Shown piece after piece: positions 1 through 4,697 of a stretch of DNA of 5,087 bases. Below the pieces are notes generated by a model. That model worked only from the letters and a program-made list of their open reading frames with translations. It searched no databases and had not been told where the DNA came from. Position numbers and translations under genes: made by a program. Position 1 is the stretch's first letter. Each line of letters starts with the position of its first letter. This DNA is from an uncultured Collinsella sp. (GTDB lineage Bacteria; Actinomycetota; Coriobacteriia; Coriobacteriales; Coriobacteriaceae): NCBI GenBank assembly GCA_902490245.1, contig CABUDB010000137.1:1-5087 (forward strand), read 5' to 3'.

Positions 1-10
1 GAACAGACTG

Positions 11-29
11 AAAAAGCGTTCGTTACGCT
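11..29 (-). terminator. Candidate intrinsic terminator overlapping the stop of the nuclease-like gene
   Basis: Read on the minus strand, AGCGT (29-25), a 5-nt loop and ACGCT (19-15) form a perfect 5-bp stem followed by four more T residues (14-11). The stop codon TAA (25-23) lies at the end of the left arm and in the loop. The stem is short, so this is a modest candidate. No stronger terminator is visible before the window edge. Confidence 0.4.
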
Positions 30-1102
30 ATATCGGGCACATCGTTGATGCTCGGGTCATCAGCTTGCGGATATTGGCTTGCAATTTCGCGCCTGGCGGC
101 CTCTTCTTCTTTGAGTGCCTCCAGGACGCGGCGACCGTATTCGAAGTAGCGCCGCAAGACAAATTGACGAAGATTTTCTTGCAGGATGGCGAAGTTATCC
201 GGGAGTCGACCGGGCCAGATCTTCTCGCGAATGCGAATCGCTTCCATGACCCGTCTAAAAGCGGACTGCTTGAAAAACGAATGACGACTAACTGTGATAG
301 CGGCATATCCCATGTTTCGCAGCGTGTTGCGGCGTTCCTCGTCAATTGATTGCTGCTCGGGCTTGTCGTGGTAAAAGCCGTTGTATTCGATATCGGTCAT
401 CGAATTTTCGAGCAGCGCGTCGAGGTAGAAAACCGTCCGTCGCGTTAGGGCGGCGTATCTTTTGGGGACTGGGATCGGATAATCCGTTTTGATAGCGCGT
501 ATGGCTAAGCCACCCATTGACTTGGGCATTGTCAGCATCATGACAAACGCCGTTTCGAGTGGGGAGCGACAGCCTTCGCGTACATAAGAAAGTGCCTTAA
601 GTGCTTTATTAGATCCACGATACCCCGATGCCTCTGAAAAGAAGGCTCTGAGCTCTTCAACGCTGGTTAGGGCTGGGCGCTCGCGATATTGAGCTTCGTC
701 GGACGTTCCAAGCGCGTAGGAGCCGCAGATTTCAAAGTAATACTCAACGAGCTCCGAAAGGTTGAGGTCGGCTGTTGCTTCTAACGCGCACAGCTTGATG
801 TCGACGATGTAGACGTTCGGCTCGAGTTCTAGGTAGCTTTCTGCATCAAACGTATAGCGCGTGCAGTGGCAGATGCAGCCCTTGCGGTGCCTTTTGGCAT
901 TATTGGAAAACGTCAGCACATGGATGCTTTCAGAATCGACATTCTTTCTGTTGAGCCATGCTCGCGCCGCTTCCAGGTTGGACGTGGTCGGCGCAGACAC
1001 CTTGATCTTTTCCATAGATATGGGATCGGTCGCGTGGCTTGCGAGCGAGTTGACTGTTTGGTATACAGCGCGTGCCGTGGTATGTGACAGAACGATTCCC
1101 AT
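23..1102 (-). CDS. Coriobacteriia-type hypothetical protein with AbiEi-like body and C-terminal PD-(D/E)XK/DUF559-like nuclease fold
   Basis: A 359-residue soluble protein with no signal peptide or membrane segment. Residues about 40-130 resemble the body of AbiEi-type antitoxin-like proteins, ending in a CGSYAL motif near 126-131. Residues 179-360 look like a Vsr/DUF559-type nuclease fold: SPLET (E183), then YLDAL (D228), IEYNGFYH (E239, N241, H245), DEERR (254-258) and a following LRNMGY segment. The usual E-x-D-G of DUF559 reads E-Y-N-G here, so catalysis is uncertain. A CICHC cluster (C76, C78, C80) is unusual. The C-terminus (about 305-345) is charged and helical. The ATG start is chosen because family members as I recall them begin near 'IVLSHT'; the frame stays open upstream and no good Shine-Dalgarno is visible. 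A role in defence or toxin-antitoxin function is inference only; no partner gene is inside the window. Base composition looks less GC-rich than the genes to its right. Confidence 0.85.
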   Translation of the reverse strand: MGIVLSHTTARAVYQTVNSLASHATDPISMEKIKVSAPTTSNLEAARAWLNRKNVDSESIHVLTFSNNAKRHRKGCICHCTRYTFDAESYLELEPNVYIVDIKLCALEATADLNLSELVEYYFEICGSYALGTSDEAQYRERPALTSVEELRAFFSEASGYRGSNKALKALSYVREGCRSPLETAFVMMLTMPKSMGGLAIRAIKTDYPIPVPKRYAALTRRTVFYLDALLENSMTDIEYNGFYHDKPEQQSIDEERRNTLRNMGYAAITVSRHSFFKQSAFRRVMEAIRIREKIWPGRLPDNFAILQENLRQFVLRRYFEYGRRVLEALKEEEAARREIASQYPQADDPSINDVPDIA

Positions 1103-1210
1103 ACGCGCATGATGGCATAGCGGACGCCATATACGCTCGAAACTTCGGGCAACGGTGTTGGGGCGCGGCTTATCTTCTGCGAACGGTGGGTTTTTGAGCT
1201 GTCGTATTGA

Positions 1211-1219
1211 GGGGGGGGG
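1211..1219. repeat. G9 homopolymer tract
   Basis: Nine consecutive G residues lie about 108 bp upstream of the start of the nuclease-like gene, and they supply the outer part of the left arm of the adjacent hairpin. Tracts of this length are prone to slippage in other bacteria. Here it is non-coding, so any effect would be on leader length or structure. Confidence 0.95.
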
Positions 1220-1259
1220 CAGCTTCGGCTGGGGAGGTTTCTGTCGGCTGCCCCTTTTT
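1216..1259 (+). terminator. Plus-strand terminator-like hairpin with a competing UUCG hairpin
   Basis: GGGGCAGC (1216-1223) pairs perfectly with GCTGCCCC (1247-1254), followed at once by TTTTT (1255-1259), the form of a plus-strand intrinsic terminator. The 23-nt loop is long. CAGC (1220-1223) can instead pair with GCTG (1228-1231) across a TTCG tetraloop, so two structures are mutually exclusive. TCGGCTG occurs twice (1225-1231 and 1244-1250). No plus-strand gene precedes it, so it may be a relic of a lost gene, end an antisense transcript of the nuclease-like gene, or belong to a dispersed repeat. Confidence 0.5.
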
Positions 1260-1348
1260 GGCGAACTTTAGTTGCGGATTCGTAGCTTCTAAGCGTTTTG
1301 CCGACCGCTCAGATGCCTCACCAACATAATTTGAGTTATTCGGCCTTA

Positions 1349-1387
1349 TCCTATACGAATGGTGCGATCGCAACGTCCTATTCGAAT
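1349..1387. repeat. 12-bp direct repeat flanking a 10-bp palindrome
   Basis: TCCTATACGAAT (1349-1360) and TCCTATTCGAAT (1376-1387) differ at one position and start 27 bp apart. The 15-bp spacer holds the palindrome TGCGATCGCA (1363-1372). The arrangement would suit a regulator-binding region for the nuclease-like gene about 250 bp downstream on the minus strand. I do not recognise a known operator. Confidence 0.6.
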
Positions 1388-1394
1388 TGATTCA

Positions 1395-1413
1395 GGTAGA
1401 TTTATGGGGCATG
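1395..1413 (+). repeat. Half copy of the GTAGATT...GGGCATG palindromic repeat
   Basis: GGTAGATTTATGGGGCATG matches the left arm and centre of the element at 3959-3976 (GGTAGATTTTCGGGCATG) apart from a two-base change and one inserted G. The right arm (ATCTACC) is absent. This looks like a decayed or truncated third copy of a dispersed repeat. Confidence 0.5.
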
Positions 1414-1465
1414 GTTGCGAAATTAGGGCGACTATAGCGCTCGATTGCGGTTCAAGGGGCCTCGA

Positions 1466-1493
1466 CTAGTGGTTCAGCTGGCCGAACAACTAG
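1466..1493. repeat. 28-bp imperfect inverted repeat
   Basis: CTAGTGGTTC (1466-1475) and GAACAACTAG (1484-1493) pair with one mismatch around an 8-nt loop. Five A residues follow on the plus strand, and five T residues therefore precede it on the minus strand, so it is not an intrinsic terminator in either direction. It could be a protein-binding palindrome or a remnant; its function is unknown. Confidence 0.5.
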
Positions 1494-1554
1494 AAAAATG
1501 TGGGTGGGCCAACCTGCCGACCATGTGAAGCACGCGTATTTGCTCGTTTTGATG

Positions 1555-1591
1555 AAAACTAGGGTGCAGCCATAAGGCTGCGCCCTAGTTT
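1555..1591 (-). terminator. Intrinsic terminator of the exonuclease gene
   Basis: Positions 1556-1571 pair with 1576-1591 in a 16-bp stem with one G-T wobble and a 4-nt loop (ATAA on plus). Read on the minus strand the stem ends in TTTT and then CATC. It lies about 65 nt downstream of the exonuclease stop codon, as expected. On the plus strand only TTT follows, so it mainly serves the minus strand. Confidence 0.78.
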
Positions 1592-1656
1592 ACTGCGTGC
1601 CGGTGTGCCCAGACGGATTGCGCTGTGCCTGGCAGGCGCTCCCGCAGATGGATCGG

Positions 1657-2625
1657 TTATTTCGCGAATAGGTTCTTGAGGTTGAACTCGGCTTGGACGG
1701 TGCGGAGCATGAGATCGGTGTCGTCCAGGCCCAGATGCTGCTCGTTGGCGTCGGCGGCGAGGGTTCCGCGGCGGCGCGCCCAGTTCTCGAGCGCGGCGGG
1801 GGCGGACTCGCGGGGAAGCGAGCGCACGTCGGCGTCCAGGCTGCGGCAGATCTGGCGCGAGTCGATGACGATGATCTTACCGGCGCGGCGTGCCTCGGCG
1901 TAGCCGTCCAGGTGAATCTTGAACCAGCTGTCCTCAAACGCGGCGTTGTGTGCCATGTACGGGTACTTCTTCATGAGCTTGAGCAGCTGCTTCTGCAGCT
2001 CCTTGTTCTCGCGGAACGGCTTCTTGCCGTCGATGTCGTCCCAGGTGATGTGGTGGATATTCGACAGCGGTACATCCTCGCCGCGGTAGATGTCGGGCAG
2101 GCCGCAGTAGTGTGCCTCGGTGTCATGCGGGACGGCGTCGCTGGTGAGCTCCATGATCTCCCAGCCGACGTTGATGATATAACCACGCTCGGGTGCACGG
2201 CCGGTGGTCTCGATGTCGATGCCGAGCACTGTGCCCTGGATGGGCTTGCGGGCGTAGGCCACGCCGAGCGCGTCGCGGTCGCCGCGGATCTCGCGCATGA
2301 CCGACGCGGCGGTGCGCTTTTGCATCTTACCGATGGCCGCGCAGGTGTCGGCATCGGACAGACCGCGCGAAAGCGTCGCGGGCGTCACGTTGCGCAGGCG
2401 TGCCTCGCCAATCTGGTCGCACAGGTCGCGGTTGCGGTCAGCCAGGTCGCGTACGGTGGCAAAGTCGAAGCCGGGGTCATCCTCGGCGGTAAAGTACTCG
2501 GTTTCGAGCACCTTAAGGGCCTCCTCGCCTTTCTGACGCTCGGACTCCATGGCGCCGTGATCGCCATAGATAAACATGGGGATAAACGGCTGACGCTCGT
2601 ATTCGAGTGCTTGTGAAACGTTCAT
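1657..2625 (-). CDS. DnaQ-like DEDDh 3'-5' exonuclease-domain protein
   Basis: A 322-residue cytoplasmic protein. Residues about 130-320 carry the three motifs of a DEDDh exonuclease of the DnaQ/RNase T fold: ExoI GIDIETTG (D137, E139), ExoII HNAAFED (H226, D232) and ExoIII H-x4-D (H297, D302). These five residues hold two metal ions that hydrolyse the 3' terminal phosphodiester bond. The IHHIT segment (190-194) and IDSRQICR (254-261) also fit the family. The first roughly 130 residues are charged and mainly helical; I recognise no domain there. The ATG at 2625 is chosen over an upstream in-frame GTG at 2649 because AAGGAG sits 7 nt before it and overlaps the space an upstream start would need. 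The gene is monocistronic, with its own terminator, and is divergent from the transporter. Substrate (DNA proofreading, repair or RNA) cannot be told from sequence. Confidence 0.93.
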   Translation of the reverse strand: MNVSQALEYERQPFIPMFIYGDHGAMESERQKGEEALKVLETEYFTAEDDPGFDFATVRDLADRNRDLCDQIGEARLRNVTPATLSRGLSDADTCAAIGKMQKRTAASVMREIRGDRDALGVAYARKPIQGTVLGIDIETTGRAPERGYIINVGWEIMELTSDAVPHDTEAHYCGLPDIYRGEDVPLSNIHHITWDDIDGKKPFRENKELQKQLLKLMKKYPYMAHNAAFEDSWFKIHLDGYAEARRAGKIIVIDSRQICRSLDADVRSLPRESAPAALENWARRRGTLAADANEQHLGLDDTDLMLRTVQAEFNLKNLFAK

Positions 2626-2632
2626 ATAACTG

Positions 2633-2638
2633 CTCCTT
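2633..2638 (-). promoter_or_regulatory. Ribosome binding site deciding the exonuclease start
   Basis: On the minus strand this reads AAGGAG, followed by 7 nt and ATG (2625-2623). It is the best Shine-Dalgarno in the window and places the start eight codons inside the longest open frame, which begins with GTG at 2649. Confidence 0.85.
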
Positions 2639-2707
2639 GGACGGGCCACACCGCGCGGCTCGGGTTCATTGAGATGTGGCGAGATGATAGTTTACCATGG
2701 GCAACTA

Positions 2708-2735
2708 TTGGCATCGCGCCTAGGACAACTACAAT
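2708..2735 (+). promoter_or_regulatory. Candidate sigma-70-type promoter of the metal transporter gene
   Basis: TTGGCA (2708-2713) and TACAAT (2730-2735) each match the consensus at five of six positions with a 16-bp spacer. Transcription would begin near 2742, giving a leader of about 55 nt before the ATG at 2798. The -10 lies inside the first copy of the CTAGGAC-N3-TACAAT repeat. Confidence 0.6.
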
Positions 2736-2765
2736 ACCCTAGTTGACCGCTAGGACTTTTACAAT
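2720..2765 (+). repeat. Direct repeats CTAGGAC-N3-TACAAT and CCTAG-N7-CTAGG palindrome, likely operator
   Basis: CTAGGAC-N3-TACAAT occurs at 2720-2735 and 2750-2765, 13 of 16 bases identical and exactly 30 bp apart, about three helical turns. Between them CCTAG (2738-2742) and CTAGG (2750-2754) form an inverted repeat centred near the predicted transcription start. This layout suits a repressor or metalloregulator. It is not a clear DtxR/MntR or Fur site to my eye. Confidence 0.55.
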
Positions 2766-2797
2766 GCTGCCGAAAGACACGAAAGGTTCCATCCGTC

Positions 2798-3889
2798 ATG
2801 GATTTACTGATAGATATTCTGCTCGATGCCGGCAAAGACACGCTCTCGCTGGTGCCGTTTTTGTTGGTGACGTACCTTGCGCTCGAGACGCTTGAGCATG
2901 TTGCGGGCGACCGCGTTAACGGCGCCATCAAGCGCGCCGGCGCTGCGGGCCCTGTGGTTGGCTCGTTGTTGGGCATGGTGCCGCAGTGCGGCTTTTCGGC
3001 CATGGCGGCCACGCTGTACGCCGGTCGTGTCGTGACCTTGGGCACGTTGGTGGCGGTGTTCCTTTCGACCTCCGATGAGATGCTGCCGCTGTTGCTCGCC
3101 GAGCAGGTGCCCGTGCAGACCATGGCGATGCTTTTGGCTTCGAAGGCACTGATCGCGCTGGTCACGGGTTTTATTGTGGACGCTGCCATTCGCGGCCTGC
3201 GTCGTAACGCTCGCGCGCATGCGGCGATTCGCCGTACCGTGCTGGGGACCGCTGCCAATCCGGCTCATGTGAACTGCGCGCACGACGACCACAGCGGCGG
3301 TGACATCATCGACGAGGTGGCCGAGGCGGGCGTGAGCGCCGACCACATCCACGAGCTGTGCGAGCGCGACCATTGCGGTTGTGATGAAGAAGATGAACAC
3401 GAGCGCGACCACGGACACAGCCATGATCACGGTCACACGGGCGAGCATGAGCACCACCACGGCCACAGCCACGACCACTCGCACGAGGGCGCGCCCGTTC
3501 TGTCGATTATCCGCAGCGCGATCTCGCACACTGTGCAGGTTTCGGTTTTTATTTTCCTGGTGACGCTGGTCCTGGTCGCCGTGCTCGAGACCTTCGGCGA
3601 GTCCGCGATCGAGCAGTTCCTGCGTGGCAACGAGACGCTCGCCGTCTTGGGCTCGGCGCTTGTCGGCCTGATTCCCAACTGCTCGGCGAGCGTGGTCATT
3701 ACGCAACTATATCTGGAAGGTGCGCTGCAATTGGCGCCGATGCTCGCTGGCACGCTTATCTCCGCTGGCGTGGGCTACCTGGTGCTGTTCCGCACCAACC
3801 GCAGCGCCCGCGAAAACGCTGTGTTTCTGATCATGATGTATGTCATCGGCGCTGGCTGGGGCCTCATCCTCTCCGCCGTTGGCCTTTAA
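2798..3889 (+). CDS. Putative manganese/heavy-metal exporter (PF11449 ArsP_2-like), His-rich loop
   Basis: A 363-residue inner-membrane protein with two related halves. The N-half has hydrophobic segments near 12-34, 50-75, 80-100 and 106-130, with the motif GMVPQCGFS (59-67, C64). The C-half has segments near 242-265, 280-300, 305-330 and 340-362, with the matching motif GLIPNCSAS (290-298, C295). Paired P-Q/N-C motifs in internally repeated halves are typical of the family annotated as putative manganese transporter or arsenic-efflux-like protein. A hydrophilic loop (about 135-232) holds about 20 His and four Cys (C160, C188, C193, C195), with 14 His between 201 and 229 in H-G-H/H-S-H-D patterns, suited to binding divalent metal. 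The ATG has GAAAGG 11 nt upstream, a rather long spacing. The gene stands alone, divergent from the exonuclease and convergent with yaiI. The transported ion is inferred from family naming. Confidence 0.93.
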   Translation: MDLLIDILLDAGKDTLSLVPFLLVTYLALETLEHVAGDRVNGAIKRAGAAGPVVGSLLGMVPQCGFSAMAATLYAGRVVTLGTLVAVFLSTSDEMLPLLLAEQVPVQTMAMLLASKALIALVTGFIVDAAIRGLRRNARAHAAIRRTVLGTAANPAHVNCAHDDHSGGDIIDEVAEAGVSADHIHELCERDHCGCDEEDEHERDHGHSHDHGHTGEHEHHHGHSHDHSHEGAPVLSIIRSAISHTVQVSVFIFLVTLVLVAVLETFGESAIEQFLRGNETLAVLGSALVGLIPNCSASVVITQLYLEGALQLAPMLAGTLISAGVGYLVLFRTNRSARENAVFLIMMYVIGAGWGLILSAVGL

Positions 3890-3991
3890 GTAGATTATTG
3901 GGACATGTCTTACGATCTACCCCTGTGACCAGGGCATTCCCCGCTGCCAAAACAAAAAGGTAGATTTTCGGGCATGTCCTAAAAATCTACC
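3890..3991. repeat. Two related 31-bp palindromes, 70 bp apart
   Basis: Copies at 3890-3920 and 3960-3990 share the pattern GTAGATT.T.GGG.CATGTC.TA..ATCTAC, allowing a one-base shift in the middle. Each has GTAGAT/ATCTAC arms and a nested self-complementary centre (GACATGTC in the first, GGGCATGTCC in the second). The 39-bp spacer has its own small hairpin, CCCTG-TGAC-CAGGG (3921-3934). The first copy starts one base after the transporter stop codon. A half copy lies at 1395-1413. This has the look of a dispersed REP- or terminator-type repeat. Confidence 0.75.
3954..3991 (-). terminator. Intrinsic terminator of the DUF308-yaiI operon, formed by repeat copy 2
   Basis: On the minus strand GGTAGATTTT (3991-3982) pairs with AAAATCTACC (3968-3959), a perfect 10-bp stem, followed by TTTTTGTTTT (3958-3949). 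It starts four bases after the yaiI stop codon. A 5-bp hairpin, CTGGG/CCCAG (3991-4004), overlaps that stop. On the plus strand no T tract follows, so the transporter gene has no obvious terminator of its own; copy 1 (3890-3920) also lacks a T tract. Confidence 0.85.
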
Positions 3992-3995
3992 TGGG

Positions 3996-4478
3996 TTAGC
4001 CCAGCAGCTCGGTGAGGTTGCGCTTAAAGCGAGCGCGGTCTTCGCTGGTAAATGCTGCCGGACCGCGAGTGCGTCCGCCGGCACGGCGTACCTTCTTTTC
4101 CTCGTGGCGAATAAACAACTGCATGTCGATAGTCGCCTTGTCGTACACACGCCCGCGCACACCGATGGCGGCGGCATCGCGCCCGAGCACCATGCTCGCC
4201 AAGCCAATGTCCTGCGTCACGACCACGTCGCCCGCCTGCAGGCGTTCGACAATGGCAAAGTCGGCGCTGTCAGCGCCCACGCTCACATCGAGCGTCGTGA
4301 CCCAAAATCCGCGTCGCGCGTGCTCGGCATCGCGCGGGTCGTCGCGGCGAATGTGCCGTTCCAGGTTTTGCGTGCTGTTGCCGGCGATAACAACGGCGAC
4401 GCCCGCCCGCCGCGCGCAGTCAATCGACTCGCGCGTGACCGGGCAGGCGTCTGCATCAATAAAGAGCGTTCGTGGCAT
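3996..4478 (-). CDS. yaiI: YaiI/YqxD family protein (UPF0178, DUF188)
   Basis: A 160-residue cytoplasmic protein. The family signature is clear: FIDADACPVTRE at the N-terminus (D8, D10, C12, P13), V-G-A-D-SADF-AIVE (67-78), GDVVVTQDIGLA (83-94, D90), RG-x-VY (108-112), and the C-terminal GGRTRGPAAF (134-143) followed by DR-x-RF. The fold is PIN/NYN-like, with acidic residues placed as in metal-dependent nucleases, but the biochemical role of the family is not established. Compared with my recollection of E. coli YaiI, residues about 38-60 contain an extra charged stretch of roughly a dozen residues. The ATG directly follows the TAG stop of the upstream frame (TAG then ATG, no gap) and has no good Shine-Dalgarno, which points to translational coupling. 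A strong terminator follows, so yaiI is the last gene of the operon. Confidence 0.95.
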   Translation of the reverse strand: MPRTLFIDADACPVTRESIDCARRAGVAVVIAGNSTQNLERHIRRDDPRDAEHARRGFWVTTLDVSVGADSADFAIVERLQAGDVVVTQDIGLASMVLGRDAAAIGVRGRVYDKATIDMQLFIRHEEKKVRRAGGRTRGPAAFTSEDRARFKRNLTELLG

Positions 4479-4682
4479 CTAGTGCACCAGTTTGCCAAAT
4501 TGAATAGCGCGAACAATCAGCGTTACGCCAAACACCAGCAGCGCGGCGCCGCTAAAGATGACGAGCATCTTGGCCGACCACAGCGGATAGATAAACACGA
4601 ACATGCCGGCGATGATGGAGAGTGCGCCGCTCAGGATGGCGAGGGCACGGTTGGACGAAAGCTCGGACTCCAGAATGGACAT
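4479..4682 (-). CDS. C-terminal fragment of DUF308/HdeD-like membrane protein
   Basis: A 67-residue piece with two hydrophobic helices (about residues 12-32 and 36-60), short charged ends and the start MSILESELSSN. It is in the same frame as the upstream 127-residue piece and continues it, so I read it as the last third of one protein. An ATG at 4682 has GAAGG a few bases upstream (GAAGGTGTC-ATG) and lies 15 nt after the amber codon, so re-initiation by terminating ribosomes could make it as a separate small membrane protein. Its own stop TAG abuts the yaiI start. It could therefore keep yaiI translation going even if the fragment itself is useless. Confidence 0.55.
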   Translation of the reverse strand: MSILESELSSNRALAILSGALSIIAGMFVFIYPLWSAKMLVIFSGAALLVFGVTLIVRAIQFGKLVH

Positions 4683-4697
4683 GACACCTTCGACAAT

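Larger units (their letters stand above)
1103..1656. other. 554-bp gene-free stretch with several structured elements
   Basis: No convincing gene lies between the two minus-strand genes. A minus frame at 1170-1373 is open but needs a TTG start, has a weak ribosome site and reads low-complexity Pro/Ala/Thr sequence through the GC-rich hairpin, so I do not call it. The stretch holds a G9 tract, a plus-strand terminator-like hairpin, a 12-bp direct repeat around a palindrome, a half copy of the repeat seen at 3890-3991, an inverted repeat, and the exonuclease terminator. Much of it (about 1320-1440) is more AT-rich than the genes. It presumably contains the promoter of the nuclease-like gene, but I cannot place a good -35/-10 pair. 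Confidence 0.7.

Noticed and set aside
1170..1373. 67-codon minus-strand open frame upstream of the nuclease-like gene
   Set aside because: It needs a TTG start with only a weak ribosome site, and its second half is translation of the GC-rich terminator-like hairpin. It has no recognisable domain.
1450..1500. Possible tRNA or attachment-site remnant around two GGTTC boxes
   Set aside because: No acceptor stem, anticodon arm or other cloverleaf pairing could be found, and no integrase is present.
1627..1637. Short palindrome GCCTGGCAGGC
   Set aside because: Five-base arms in GC-rich sequence are expected by chance and no T tract follows.
2085..2100. GGTAGATGTCGGGCA inside the exonuclease gene as another repeat copy
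   Set aside because: It encodes conserved-looking residues (LPDIYR on the minus strand) and lacks the second arm; a chance match is likely.
1693..2616. Long plus-strand open frame opposite the exonuclease gene
   Set aside because: It is antisense to a gene with all DEDDh motifs, and its product is low-complexity Val/Ala/Gly/Leu-rich, typical of a high-GC shadow.
2743..2765. TTGACC with TACAAT as a second transporter promoter
   Set aside because: The spacer is only 11 bp, too short for a sigma-70-type promoter.
2742..2797. Manganese riboswitch (yybP-ykoY type) before the transporter
   Set aside because: The leader from the likely start site is only about 55 nt and shows no matching paired loops.
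2804..3706. Long minus-strand open frame opposite the transporter gene
   Set aside because: It mirrors the transporter, including a Val-rich stretch opposite the His codons, and has no motif of its own.
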